Assembly: GCA_949316235.1 (NCBI GenBank)
Contig: OX438758.1
Location: 13,363,731-13,427,730 of the forward strand
DNA: 64,000 nt
Direction: 5' to 3'
Source: Oegoconia quadripuncta
Lineage: Eukaryota > Arthropoda > Insecta > Lepidoptera > Autostichidae
The notes below the pieces were generated by a model, which was not told the origin of the DNA, ran no database searches, and saw nothing but the letters and a program-made list of their open reading frames with translations. The position numbers were made by a program, and so were the translations under genes. Below are positions 24,825-36,999 of this stretch, one piece after another (positions within the stretch are counted from its first letter, which is position 1; the number at the start of each line of letters is the position of its first letter).

Positions 24825-25025
24825 AAGGCTATTGCACAATTAATAATGAAATATTATTGTCCCTTTTTGTAATATAAAAACCTGATTTAAAAAAAGCAAA
24901 CCCTCGAGTTTCTTGCTTGTTCTTCTCAGGGGAAAATTACCTTTTGAACAAGCAGTAGCTTAAAAATGTAAAATCTGACTATTTCAAGTGTACCTACAAA
25001 ATAAAGCATTTTTGATTTGATGTGG
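24825..25025 (+). repeat. Dispersed repeat D (ends 'aaagcatttttgatttga')
   Basis: Shares 'cacaattaataatgaaatatt', 'ttgttcttctcaggggaaaa' and 'atgtaaaatctgactatt' with 32740-33045 (plus strand) and with 19030-19220 and 50590-50860 (inverted, partly). The TTTGAT-rich end is like a LINE 3' tail. Confidence 0.6.
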
Positions 25026-25454
25026 AGCCTTCTAGTTCAGTAAAAATTAATTTTTATGGCGTAACTTCCCGATTCTTTGTAGAAGGAGAGAGTACCCATC
25101 AGTCCTAAAAATGTTTTCTAAAAATTCTGTAGTTTTCTTTAGGTATACTATATGGATATAATTATAAAACCTATAATATTAAATTAAAGTTAACACTGTC
25201 AATAAAGATTTCCTAAAACAATTTTGTAAAAAAATTATAAATAGCTAGGTATTATAAATAATTTATTGAGTCGTAATATTTGCTCTCGGTAAAATTTTTC
25301 ATATAATAATATATAAAGAAGTTATTGATCGATTCTTTTAAAAATAGTTACAGGAGTAGGTACTTCTCTGACGTAATGAAATTCACTATGGTAATTTTAA
25401 TCTAATGGTCTATGTTTTATTACTAAATACCTATACTATATTTACAAAAAAAAA

Positions 25455-26175
25455 ATGTATTTATGTGGTATATCAACCATCTGGTAACCACAACACAAGC
25501 CTATAGTTGCTTACTGTGGATTTTTTTATTTTGTTTTATAAACTAAAAGGTCGCTGGTTCGATTCCCGCTAGGGGCAAATGTTTGTATGATGAATACGGA
25601 CACGATGTATCAGAGTTATGGCTGTTTTCATTTATACATGTATTTATTTTTAATACTCGATACATAACAGGGCTGTTATAAGCTTGACCGTTAGGGTCTT
25701 TAGCACCGTCGCTCTCAAACGGGTGAAGCGATTTGGATGTGGTTTTTTTATTTGAAAGCACGTTTTCTAGCAGTGGTTTTTAGATATGTTTTGTCAATCT
25801 CGGGGGTTTTCTAAATTTATATAAAAAAAATGTTTTTGTTTAGTATATCAATAATCTGGTATTCATAATACAAGCCTAGTAGCTTAGTGTGGAATTAGAT
25901 GGCGCTATGTGTGTGTCCAAGGATAGACATTATGGATTCCACGAATCGACACGAATACCAGTTTTTTATGTAAATATATGGATATTGAACCCGTGACCTC
26001 TAGATGTACCTAGTGGTCAGGCCTCTAACCACTGCACCAAGTAGGTGATCTTAAAAATATTGTACAAAGACATCTAGTTCCACATTAAACAACTATAAGC
26101 TTGTGTTCTGGATGCCAGATGGTTGATATACTACATAAATACATTATATTTTTTTTTTGTAAATAAATACTTATT
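25455..26175. repeat. Cluster of SINE family B pieces
   Basis: Three incomplete copies lie close together: about 25455-25665 (with 'ggtcgctggttcgattcccg'), about 25835-26050 and about 26060-26165. They share 'ccatctggtaaccacaacac', 'aattagatggcgctatgtgt' or the complements. The site appears to be a preferred landing place or a local duplication. Confidence 0.55.
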
Positions 26176-26189
26176 ATAAATGAAAACAA

Positions 26190-26530
26190 CATTACATGTT
26201 TAAGTATTCGGTTTGGTTGGTGGTAGGGCATTTTAAATGTCCGCCTGGCTAGCTACCACCATGTTATCTAAATCTGCCGCCAAGCAGCAATGTTAGGTAA
26301 TAGCATTGTTGGGTTCCGGTTGTCAGAGATAAGATAGCCAGTCCCCCAAATGTGTTGGGGTTTCCGGGTCAGTACGTTTCCACCTTCGACCTCATCTCCA
26401 CTTAACATCAGGTGTGATTGAGGTCAAGTACGAACCCGTGGTGCATAAAAAAAACATCCATAGCTCGGGTACACATGTCCGTATTCATCATACAATAGAT
26501 ATGCCCCTAGCGGGATTCGAACCTGAACCG
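26190..26530 (+). repeat. SINE family A (headless) followed by a family B piece
   Basis: 26193-26448 is the family A body without its tRNA-like head. From 26450 a family B fragment in the opposite orientation follows ('ctcgggtacacatgtccgta', 'ctagcgggattcgaacctg'). Confidence 0.65.
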
Positions 26531-27053
26531 AAATGATTGATATATTACATATTTCTTTAAATTTATTTAATCAATTTCGCCATCGTCTTATCAAAGATCT
26601 TTCAGAGATAGTACCAATTATTCATATCTCAATCGCATCCATAACTAACTATTATATAATATTATCAATGATCAAAATAGTTCAAAACTGTCCGTATCAA
26701 TCTCACTATTATATAGCGATTGTATTATTAACTTCATTAACAGTAGATTCCATCACGCTATACAAGTGAAATTTATAGTAGCTAATTAATACAAAGTACT
26801 TTTATTATTAGTTTAGTTGGGCATAGTTGTGGGAGAGTTTGTATTGTTGCCTTTTGAGAGAAGTGCAGAGGGCTATAAAGATTGTAAGATAAGCAGTGAT
26901 ACTTGTAGGAAGTAGAGAAGTGTTGTAGAAGTCGTCGTTTATTTGAAAGTTGGAATGCCTAGTAATTTTTTTTTCAATTCACCGAATTTCCCAGTAATGA
27001 CATTTAAAGTTTCCATATCATTTTATGGTTACTTCAACGCATTTCTCACATAC

Positions 27054-27375
27054 AACCGCCTCCGTGGCTCAATGTAAACAACATAGGGTTTACGAATCGG
27101 AGGTCGCGGGTTCGATCCCCAGCGGGGTACGTTTAGTACTCGGTATGGTTGGTGGTAAGGCATTTTAAATGTCCGCCTGGCTAGCTACCACCATCTTATC
27201 TAAATCTGCCGCCAAACAGCAATGTTAATAGCATTGTTGTGTTCCGGTTGTCAGAGATAAGATAGCCAGTTCCCCAAATATTTGGGTTTCCGGGTCAGTA
27301 CGCTTCCACCTTCGGCCTCATCTTCACTTAACATCAGGTGTGATAGAGGTTAAGTGCTAACCCGTTATGCTTTAA
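27054..27375 (+). repeat. SINE family A (full-length, plus strand)
   Basis: Close to consensus: head 'cgcctccgtggctcaatgta', 'cgcgggttcgatccccagcg', body and 'aggtgtgatagaggttaagt' end. Confidence 0.75.
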
Positions 27376-28187
27376 AAAATATATATTATTGATTTTAAAG
27401 GGAATTTTAATACGTATATTGGAATCATGTTCTCTATAAAAACTACACAATTCTAAATATAAGATTTTTCAGAATCGGATCAGTATAGTTCCAGAGATTA
27501 CTTTACATAAAAATCTTTACCCCTTTATCATATTAGTGTAAACGATACAACCATTTTGCGTCAAAATCGAAATAAACAACAATAAATAAATTAGCAATAC
27601 CATTGCAAATAACTTGCTAAAGCTAAATACAATTAATTATTGCCACAGATAAGTCAGGGCGCTAAGTTATGCTAAACACGCGGCCTGCCTTGGTTTCGCC
27701 CACAATGCGCCTACGGTTGCGATGGGATCGCAATCGCAACGGAGCTATAAATATAAACGTAAACTTTAGAGACGGTAGAGTTTATGGCATTCATAGTTGT
27801 CTGTCTGCCCTGGAACATATAATCTCAGGTCTTCAATTCCTGGGTGTATATACATTTTATAGTCTCGCTCGTATCACTTTCATCGTGTTTGATTGAGACT
27901 GAACGTGGACTTATGTATCTCCTACTTTGAAGTCTGTGGTTTTCTTTTATTTATCTAATAGAAATCAGTTTTCAACATAGATGATCATAATCTCGCGGCC
28001 TTTCTAAATTTTTTATTTATAATACTACCAAAACAAGGGAATCAGTTCGCGAGCCTGCCTCGATGTATCCAGTTGGTCGAATGTTCGGAGGAATAGATTC
28101 GCCAGCTATCTCTTCATACATACAGACAGTATTATCCCCTCAATCAAATACCTCAGTCAGTGAAATTATGTATTGTACCGCCTTTTT

Positions 28188-28519
28188 TAACCGCCTCCCT
28201 GGCTCAATGTAAACAACATTTGGTTTACGATTCGGAGGTCGCGGGTTCGATCCCCAGCGGGGTAACGTTTAAGTACTCGGTTTGCTTGGTGGTAGGGCAT
28301 TTTAAATGTTCGCCTTGCTAGCTACCACAATCTTATCTAAATCTGGCGCCAAGCAGCAATGTTAATAGCATTGTTGTGTTCCGGTTGTCAGAGATAAGAT
28401 AGCCAGTCCCCCAAATGTGTTGGGGTTTCCGAGTCAGTACGCTTCCACCTTAGACCTCATCTTCACTTAACATCAGGTGTGATTGAGGGCAAGTACCAAC
28501 CCGTTGCGCATAAAAAAAA
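28188..28519 (+). repeat. SINE family A (full-length, plus strand, poly-A tail)
   Basis: Complete copy from 'accgcctccctggctcaatg' to 'cccgttgcgcataaaaaaaa', including a short A-rich tail. Low divergence suggests a relatively young insertion. Confidence 0.8.
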
Positions 28520-28654
28520 AAGTACGTAGTAGATGTCGTAGATTACGATTGATCTTCTTTAATTTAAGAGCTTGACTTGAATCTTGACGATTGACCTATA
28601 ATTTAAAAATAAAATCAACCATTATTTGTCGAAGCACTCATGGCGCTGTTGTAT

Positions 28655-28790
28655 TCGCTATTCGTTTTCGATTAGCAAAGTTAAGTAATGTCCGGCGCGG
28701 TCAGTCCTTGGATGGGTGTTCTCTATGTGGCATTATAATAAGAGTGTTTCGGAGGGCAAGTTAAATAGTCGGCCGGTGAAGGCAGTTGTT
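28655..28790 (+). repeat. 5S rRNA-derived SINE fragment
   Basis: Contains 'gattagcaaagttaagtaatg' followed by 'tccggcgcggtcagtccttgg' and 'atgggtg', matching the central and 3' internal-promoter part of eukaryotic 5S rRNA ('...gaagttaagcagcgtcgggcgcggttagtacttggatggg' in general form). The 5' part is degenerate. The tail 'gagtgtttcggagggcaag' resembles the tail of the copy at 33046-33150. This is a SINE3-type repeat, not a functional 5S gene. Confidence 0.6.
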
Positions 28791-29169
28791 AAACTCTAGA
28801 GCTCCAGATTTTGTTTCGGGAATTATTACAAAAGCATATTTTGTATATCTACCGAAACCTTATTGTAAAAGTGTAGATACATCACTACATGAAACTAAAA
28901 TATCGCCAGGCTTTCGTTTCAAATGTTTTGTTTAGATATAGCGCGAGTGCCCTCGAAAACTCGCTCGTGAATATGCTTAGCATAAGTGCATCATCTGCAC
29001 GTTGAATCGGGAAAATCCAGGAACATGTGTTGGAGCTATCGGATGTTGAACTTTGTCGAAATCGAAGAAAAAGAAGATGTTTGCAAATATTTCTGTTTGG
29101 GTCTTGTAATTCTATTATTATTTTTAGAGCTACTTCACTTTCGTTGTTTTGAAAATTATTCAAGATCGC

Positions 29170-31700
29170 GTGAACGAACCGACAATATTCTGAGTTGCAT
29201 GTGTGGAAGATACCAAAATTATGTAAAGTAAATAAAGATGTATTCGTAGCTCATTCATTTCATAACCGAGCTTAGCTTTTCATTGTTACAACACGCGTAC
29301 ATTTTTTTGAATTCCACATGAATTTGCCGAGCCAAATCAGTGCCTGTTGTAATAATGCCACATCTACCGCAATACTAATGCGATCCATTCTCCACGTTCC
29401 ATCAAAACAGGTGGTCGAGTAAATCAAGTTATCTGGTTCAATGGCATTCCAGCGGCGAACGGCACATCTGCATAATGTTCTCGCTGTTTTTCTCCTCAAT
29501 ACTGCTCTAGTATTATCATTAGTGTTTTGGTTGTAATTAGTCTCTCCTCGTGCTCCACCATATCCGAATAAGTAAATTTCATTTTCCTTTAACATACATC
29601 AATCACAGCTTTATCTATCGCTAAAGAAGTATTATAATTTGCATCTTAAATATTAACATCATCACGTCATATGATACGGCCAGATTTATCCGCGGAACAA
29701 TGTAGTTCATCTGACCACCCGATATTTCGAACAGAAATGTCGCCAGCTCTTTGAGCAGCTGATGCCTCTGGTCCCCAAGAGTCCATAGTATCTATCTAAA
29801 GGGTAAAATGCGCAACTCTGTCCTTTTCTGTACTAGACTTTAAATGCGAATACTCAAATATCGATCTCTAGACATTTAAGCAAAGAATGAAACGGTTTAG
29901 AAAATATCTTGCTACTGATATCTATCTAGTTACTAAATCAAACAAGAATGACTAGCTTAATTGTCCTGAAACCTGTATGATTTAAGAAGAGGTCATAGAT
30001 TTCTACATTTATCGTCGCGCAAACTCCCAAGTTTTATGATATCTAAAACGATCTATGTATCATTTGTTTTGTTTCATATCTTCAATTATACCTGATTTGC
30101 TTTCACCTTCAAAATGGAAATTAATCAAAATTTGTATCATAATCTCGTTAAGCATCTTTTACTCGTCTTCGATAATAAATTTGACTTTCGCCACGCCCAG
30201 AGGCCACCTTAAATTCTCGTTGAACTTTCACAATGTGGTTTGAGGTTTCCACCTGTTTTCTTTTGGTTTTACCTCGCTTTCTTTGAGGTTAATTTGTTAA
30301 CATTTGTTTATGATGACACGTTTTCAAGGTCAATAGGTTTTGTGCTATGGTTGACCTTATTGACTGTTTTCGCTTTGTGGTTTAGATAACCACAATATGC
30401 AAATTTGTAATCATACAAATTGGTCGATAAATGAATGTCTCCATTTGTGCTGTGTGACTGGTTTTTGGTATCTGTTGTTTTCTACTGTAGGTATGTATGT
30501 TACCTACTTATATAGATATTAGCTTACATCTGCGGCTCCACACGCATATAATTGAACATGTTATACTTCATTCCTTCAATTATCACCTTTCAAAATATCA
30601 TGTCATTATTTTCACTGCTCCCTTTTGATATGATATTGAGAGTATAAATAGTATTGATGAAATTATTGGTTCAGTATTTTCACATTTCATTGATTCCAAA
30701 TTTAGTCTCATTTCTTAAAATCAGGTGAAACCTAAAAATGCTCATTCCAAACTATGCTACAGTATATTACAAAAGTAGACTTTTTAATGACAGCGTGATT
30801 GCATGTGGTTCTAAATCTCCATGAAGTAACAGAGATACCGCGAAACATCCGCGTTCTTTACCTAGTCCCTAATGTTGCCAGATCTGGCAATTTATTTGCA
30901 TACGTCGGTTTTAGTTGCGGTAAAGTTAACTACATTGTTTATGACTATTTCACTGTTCTGTTCTGTATGAGTATGTCACTATTTTAGAGGTTAAAATGAT
31001 TAATTATAAATATGCATGTGTGATGTATTTGCACGATTTTTTTAAACCATTGCACAGGACAAGTCAGCTAACGGTATATTTAATCCCACCACGTTTATCC
31101 CAAATGGGGTGGTCAGAGGTATCCGAAACATCGTTCGAAATAGACAGATATGCACATGTGACAGACGAGAGTCCATCGCCGTTAAACTATATAGATATGT
31201 TAATAGGCATATTAGGTAAGTGTAATAGAAGTTATTGGCATAAGTAGTTTAGTTATTTTTTTTCAAAAACGCACGTGACGGGCTTATATTGATATGCGAC
31301 TGGCGGGATTCGTAGGATTTCTATCATGCGAAATTAATTTTGAACTAATATTTTTTACAAATTTTCTTTATTTACTTAATTTAATGATGTAATTATGTGG
31401 TATAGGCTACAAACGCGACTGTCAAGTGTCACAATTAACGCTTTATTCGATTATGGTTTTGCCAATACCTTCCATTTCACTTACACTTCCTATTTCTTCC
31501 TTACGGTAAAAAAACTCACCGGTATAGATTTTTCTTTTATACATAATACAAAAGATGCTGTATCTAATAATTATTTAGAAATCAATTTTTTCCTTCTACT
31601 CCCTGCAGTTTTATCGTTGCAATTTTCGTGAAGCTGCTGTTATTACTTAACGATTGATTCTATAAAAACTATAAAATTTCCAATCTTTTCAACCATTTTA
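29170..31700. other. Intergenic tract; coding-like patch on the minus strand near 29.3-29.8 kb
   Basis: Minus-strand open frame 29595-29272 (107 codons, with 'CRCAVRRWNAI') and a short minus frame near 29790-29670 (beginning MDSWGPEASAAQRAGD) have a composition less AT-biased than their surroundings. I recognise neither. No other gene-like feature is visible to 31.7 kb, apart from a short match (about 31064-31140) to the arms of the 11369-12255 element. Confidence 0.3.
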
Positions 31701-32420
31701 ACCACTTAAAACTAGAAACACAGGTCGTGATACTCATTAAATCGCGCTTAACACTCCACCGCCCACGACGTTTATTTGTTGGTCCCTTCGGCCAGTGTGG
31801 TCGTGCGATGCTCAGCCCCTTTCGGTGAGGGCGTTATAATTCACAGGGTTACGGTTTCTGTAATAAATTTGTTTCGATTCTTGGGATTCCTTCAATTTAT
31901 TCTTTGTTTCTTACAATAACTCCTGAACGACGTGCATATATGAATAATAGTTTGTGAAAGGAAAATTTTCTGGAATACAGTTCCTAGGAATCCTGAATTT
32001 ATTTGGTAAACACGACTCTCGAATGAGCAATGACACCATGAACGATACAGACAAAAGCGATTGAGACTTTCAGAATGGAATAGAAAAAAATGCATTATTT
32101 AAAACACCATCGCAGTTTAATATATTAACATCAAAGTTCAATTATTTATGGCAACATGAGATACAAGATGTAATTTAATGAATTGAGCACTTCCAGAATT
32201 TGGTAAACTAAGAGAAACCTTGCATCGGGTCACAAACTCCGCTGGCTGACCTGGAAGACGCTAAACTATTGCAGACTCAGATCAGTCGCTGTAGAGCAAA
32301 TCTGGCTTGATGGATTTCCATCACAAAACATGGCCCACTTGCTCTCATGTGCACTGTGCTCTGTATTTAAGGATTTCTTGTCTCTGCAAATGTAGGTCGT
32401 ATGAAGTAAAAACACTCGTG

Positions 32421-33160
32421 AAGCACTCGGTTTCGATTAGCGAAGTTAAGCAATGTCTGTAAATTTTTGAAAATCTAATATTATGTCAAAAAAATATAGC
32501 ATCATTTAGGAAAAATAGTGATAAACATGATGTCAATACAACAAATAAAGATAAACTTGCAGGTCACATAAGTCGCCTCCGCAAAGTCAGTAATTCATTG
32601 ATATACAAAATCTTCCCTTCAATAAATTTAAAGATACTATAAAACAGAAACTTATTAAGAAAGCATATTAAAAAATATCAGACTATTTAGATGATAATCA
32701 TCCCTGGACATAATCAGATCGTTCGCATGCCAGGCTATTTCACAATTAATAATGAAATATAAAAACCGTTTTGCAATATAAATACTTTATGTAAAACCAG
32801 CCCGTTCGCATAACCAGGCTATTTCACAATTAATAATGAAATATTATAATATAAAATAATAATTTTGTAATAGAAAAATCTTTTTTTTTAAAGAGCCACC
32901 TCTCGAGTTCGAATCTCTCTTGTTCTTCTCAGGGGAAAATTGCTTTTTGAACAAGCAATAGCTTTAAAAATGTAAAATCTGACTATTTTAAGTGTACCCT
33001 GTGTACATGCAAAGTAAAGCATTTTTGATTTTATGATTTTGATTTTGTCTGGCGCGGTAGGTCTTTGGTTGGGTGACCAGTAGTATTAAAACGAGTGTTG
33101 TGGGCACCTTGTGCAGTCGGTCCCGGTTGTTTTCAATTAAAGGCAGCAGGCCTGGGCGGT
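32421..33160 (+). repeat. 5S-derived SINE interrupted by a repeat D insertion
   Basis: 5S-like sequence 'gattagcgaagttaagcaa' ends at tgtctg (32454-32459) and resumes at tgtctg (33046-33051), continuing 'gcgcggtaggtctttggttg'. The 586 bp between is repeat D (cf. 24825). The repeated tgtctg is a candidate 6-bp target-site duplication for the insertion. Confidence 0.6.
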
Positions 33161-35640
33161 TTGTCACCATCCATTGGCCAGTAGTCTGACATAACTCCAT
33201 CAATTCCCACTTTGTTCGATACCACAGACGAATAAATACTACCAGATCAAAATAAGGATGAAACAGGGTACCCCGTTTCTATTCAAAATTTTAGCATCGT
33301 TAAGGCTTTGATATATGGTGAAATGTCTAGAAACGGGATCCATCTAATTGTCACTCATTTGATAACGAATTTATTAATATGCTATCCAATACTGTATAAG
33401 TATTTTGTTTGGAACAAAGAAAAATTTATATAAGTAAAAGCTTGTAAAAAGTCTCGTAGTTGACATAAGCTGTCTGAGATACTCGTCGGCTTTTGTTTAA
33501 GAATGTTAATGTTTGGTTTATGATCCAATCTCTCTATCTTTCCCAATGAGAGGAGGAGGTACCCCAACAGCAGAGACGTATAACGTGATGAAGTGAAAAT
33601 ACTTGTAAAACTAATTCAATCGACATTCCTACTTTCAATACGGTGACATCGAAATAACTTCGCCTCAGCAGACACTGAATGCGTGCATTTTATCTAACAT
33701 GCCCGATCGACATGCAGCATATAGTAAGTATACCATTATTAACTCATGGCCTAATTATAGAGGATATAAATAATATAATAAGTCGTACAGTTTTCATACT
33801 CAACTGCAAATGATAAGAAGTGGCATAGTAGCTTCATCAAATCCGTTTACAGCTGAACTTAATGTGTCTTAGAGTTTTTATAATCGACTACGGCCAAAGC
33901 AGAAGGATTTAATGTATTCAACGCGTAGGTACGTATGTTACCACCGAACAGCCTAAATGCCTCAGCCGATTTTAACAAATGAGGTGTTGTTAAATACTTA
34001 TACGTCCCAAGAGTATCATAGTATATATTCGATATGGCGGATGTTAGCAGCCTTTTTGTCAGGTAACAAATAAATTCAGCACCTCATCGATATCGGTATC
34101 TAATGATGATAGGACGAAAGAAATTCAAAAAATATCTAACAAAAACTTCATAACTTCTTAAAATTTTATTTATTTATTTTTTATATTAATGACCCCATCG
34201 ACTCATGTCGCATACTATCACGTCCCAGAATTGCATTATCGTTTAATAGAAATATCGCACAATTGTACGTCGCACACTATCATGTCGCAGAATTGCACTG
34301 TCGTTTAATAGGAAACCCGATAATTGGTACGACGATGCAAGAACTTTTATAAAAAACTCTAAACATAGTAGTAATTACCTCTACAATCAATCAAACAAAG
34401 ATCTTAGTTGTACAATGGAATCAAACTCGCCACCTTCGTATCTGAAACACGGTGCAATAAACATTAGGCCAAAGAGCTGCTAAGAAATAAACTACCGATG
34501 AAATTGAACGATCGTGGATACTGTTATAATCTGTTTTGAAGTTTATCAATAAACAAACGAAGTAGTGCGGTCGTATTTATTAGATAGATATTGGAAGTAA
34601 CGGGAGACATAAATCTATTGATCTAGATGTGGTCGAGAGGTACAAATTTTACCACAAAATAATCTATTTAAAAGGAAGGATCAAAATTACCCCACGGCCT
34701 ACAGCAAAGTAAAGAATGTCAAGAAATTGAGAAAGATGGTATCGTCGGCTTATTTCCAAAATTCATTAACTGCTACAACACCGATTTCGAGAAACTGAGG
34801 TTTAAAGATTTGGCAGGAAATATCGCATTAAAATGTTATCAATAGTTTTCTATAGATAAATGAAAATGCTATTTAAAGAACACTTATTTATTAATAGTTA
34901 TGCATAAAAAAAAATGTGATAGATCGAAGGCTTTTTTTTTAAAAAAAAGAAAAAAAAGTTATTCACTTTTGGCAATAAACGTATTTCTACGACATGTTAA
35001 ATTAGTGACTTTACTTAAAGTAGACTTTAATAATGAATTACAGATTAATCAGTCTTTTAGCCTTCTAAACTATGTTTTATGTATGTACCTTTGATATATT
35101 ATTGTTCAGTTCTTGCATTTGTCAGTTATGCAAAGGTGTAATTAAATTATTAATACATTTTTTTATTACAAACGAACAAAAGTTTAATAAAAATCTTTAA
35201 ACTCGGCCTTATTTATAAAAATATTTAAGATAAATAGTGTTAGTGTCACTTTCGATTTCATTACTAAAGAAAGGTGATCGAAAGTGACAACACTGTTTAG
35301 TTTAAACATTGTTAAGTAATTAAATAATTTTATGAATAAGGTCACTAATTAAAACTATCAAATTATAAACAAAATAATTTTCTGCTTCTTGGAACTATTA
35401 AAAACTTAAAATTAAATTAATAAACAAAACTTTACTACTTCGCACCATTAAAAAATTTAAAACAAATTAGGTAGGTATAAACAATTTTCTGCTTCTTAGT
35501 ACCATTTAAAATTTTATAAATCAAATTTAAAATATTTTGTCTGTCTCTAAGTAATTAATTAGAAATCAAAAATAATGTAGACAGTTAGCATGTCTACCTG
35601 AGTAGTACTAAAATAATAATAAAACACAAAACAAAAATTA
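33160..35640. other. Intergenic tract without recognisable genes
   Basis: AT-rich with no supportable coding region. It holds the 62-bp tandem repeat at 34207, an inverted repeat at about 35238-35300 ('tgtcactttcgat' against 'atcgaaagtgaca'), and a run of degenerate units at 35340-35540 ('ttttctgcttcttggaacta' and relatives). Confidence 0.4.
34207..34331 (+). repeat. 62-bp tandem duplication
   Basis: Units starting 'gtcgcatactatcacgtccc' (34207) and 'gtcgcacactatcatgtcgc' (34269) are similar over about 60 bases. Non-coding. Confidence 0.65.
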
Positions 35641-35647
35641 ATAATTC

Positions 35648-36945
35648 TTAGTTTTCTTCTTCGTCTTCAGGTATACAATCAGGTCCTGCTTTATCTGGTA
35701 ATGCCTCGAACCACCCATGTAGTATCACCGGAATTATTCCTTCTTTGCACATTTTCAAAAGATCCTTCTTTTTAGCTTTTGTAATGGATAGTTCTTGATA
35801 GTAAGCATTTCTAAGTTCATAATTTTCATAGTCAAATTCAGTCTTCTGTTGTGGTTTACGTTTTCTAAGCCCTATTTTCCCTGTTTTTTTAGCTATCGAT
35901 GCCTTTTGCTCCGAGTCAGTTAAACGTGTGTCTATTTCATTAAATTCTGTTTCATAGTCATATCTAAATTGTACAATATTTGCTTTATCTTTCTCAAACT
36001 TTAAAACATTTGATTTTCAACCATTGTACTACCTCACCATTCTTGTCAACAGATTTATTCATCATAAGGTCATTTGTTAAGTGTTTCAGATCTATTAGCT
36101 CCTCTTATCGATCTAGCCAAGCGAACCACATTGTACAAATCAATCATAGAATAGATAGGTATGAATTTCATCTGGTGTTCAATAGCACTATGAACGCTGT
36201 CAACTTCCATATGCGAGTGTCCTGATTCTAGGTAGTTATGTTCAATGACTTTGAGATTCGTTTTCTGCACTAGGTACATTAACAAGGATGTCAAGTACTG
36301 ATTTCGGTTCTGACCTGCACATGTATCAGAAAATATTGAAATTTCTGACACATAATCAGGTAATCTCTGGATTTATAAATAGCTGTGCCAACTTCATTGC
36401 TGCCTTTTTTAACATTCATTTCATTTCATAAAAAACAATAGGCATTATTTGGAGAACGAGCCTCATAAATGGACGCATTGTATGCATTAATTTTCCTTAA
36501 ATAATATAACAAAGAAATTCACATATTCCTAGCAATACTAGGAATGTGTAAAACTTTCTGTAAATCCAATGTAATGGAATTGAAATTTTCATCTGCATTA
36601 GCTCTTTTTTATCTCTGTCTTTGGCTTCATTACTTTAGTTTTTTAAATTTATGTATTTATTGTACGTCTCAGTTAATGTCTCTAAATCAGAGGAATTGCT
36701 TTTTTTGCGATGTTGTACGTATGACAGAGTAAACACAGATCTTTTTTAGGTTTATGAAAGTCCAAATTGTATTCGGTGCCAAACATTTTTCTATAAACGT
36801 TTATTGACACAGGCGACCTCTTAGCTTTATCGCATTCCTCTTCGTACAGTGAATAGATTTTAGGAAGCGATAAGTCGCTATCCAGATATTGTTACGATGA
36901 GGTTTGTCTACAGTAATGCGATTCCAATTATACATTAGGGTGCGT
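35648..36945 (-). pseudogene. Decayed gene of the 'SDxCxGQNxN' protein family (probably transposon-derived)
   Basis: Read leftward, successive pieces in different frames carry HYCR and QYLDSDLSLPKIYSLYEEEC (about 36920-36840), PKKDLCLLCHTY (about 36750), an ITLDLQKVL segment (about 36570), NASIYEARSPNNAYCF (about 36460) and GSNEVGTAIYKS (about 36390). Then follow FSDTCAGQNRNQYL and ESGHSHMEVDSVHSAIEH (36351-36070) and a C-terminal region ending EDEEEN and stop at 35648. I recognise this order from a large family of uncharacterised arthropod proteins found in many copies. The SDxCxGQN and DSVH residues suggest a nuclease or transposase fold, which is inference. Stops and frame changes (near 36905, 36722 and 36530) show that the copy is dead. 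Confidence 0.6.
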
Positions 36946-36999
36946 TATTCAGTTTTATCAAAATATGATAGTTTGAATAAAAGTTAAGACGGTTTCACC

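Noticed and set aside
28655..28790. 5S rRNA gene
   Set aside because: Only the central and 3' part is 5S-like, with substitutions and a foreign tail. This fits a 5S-derived SINE rather than a gene.
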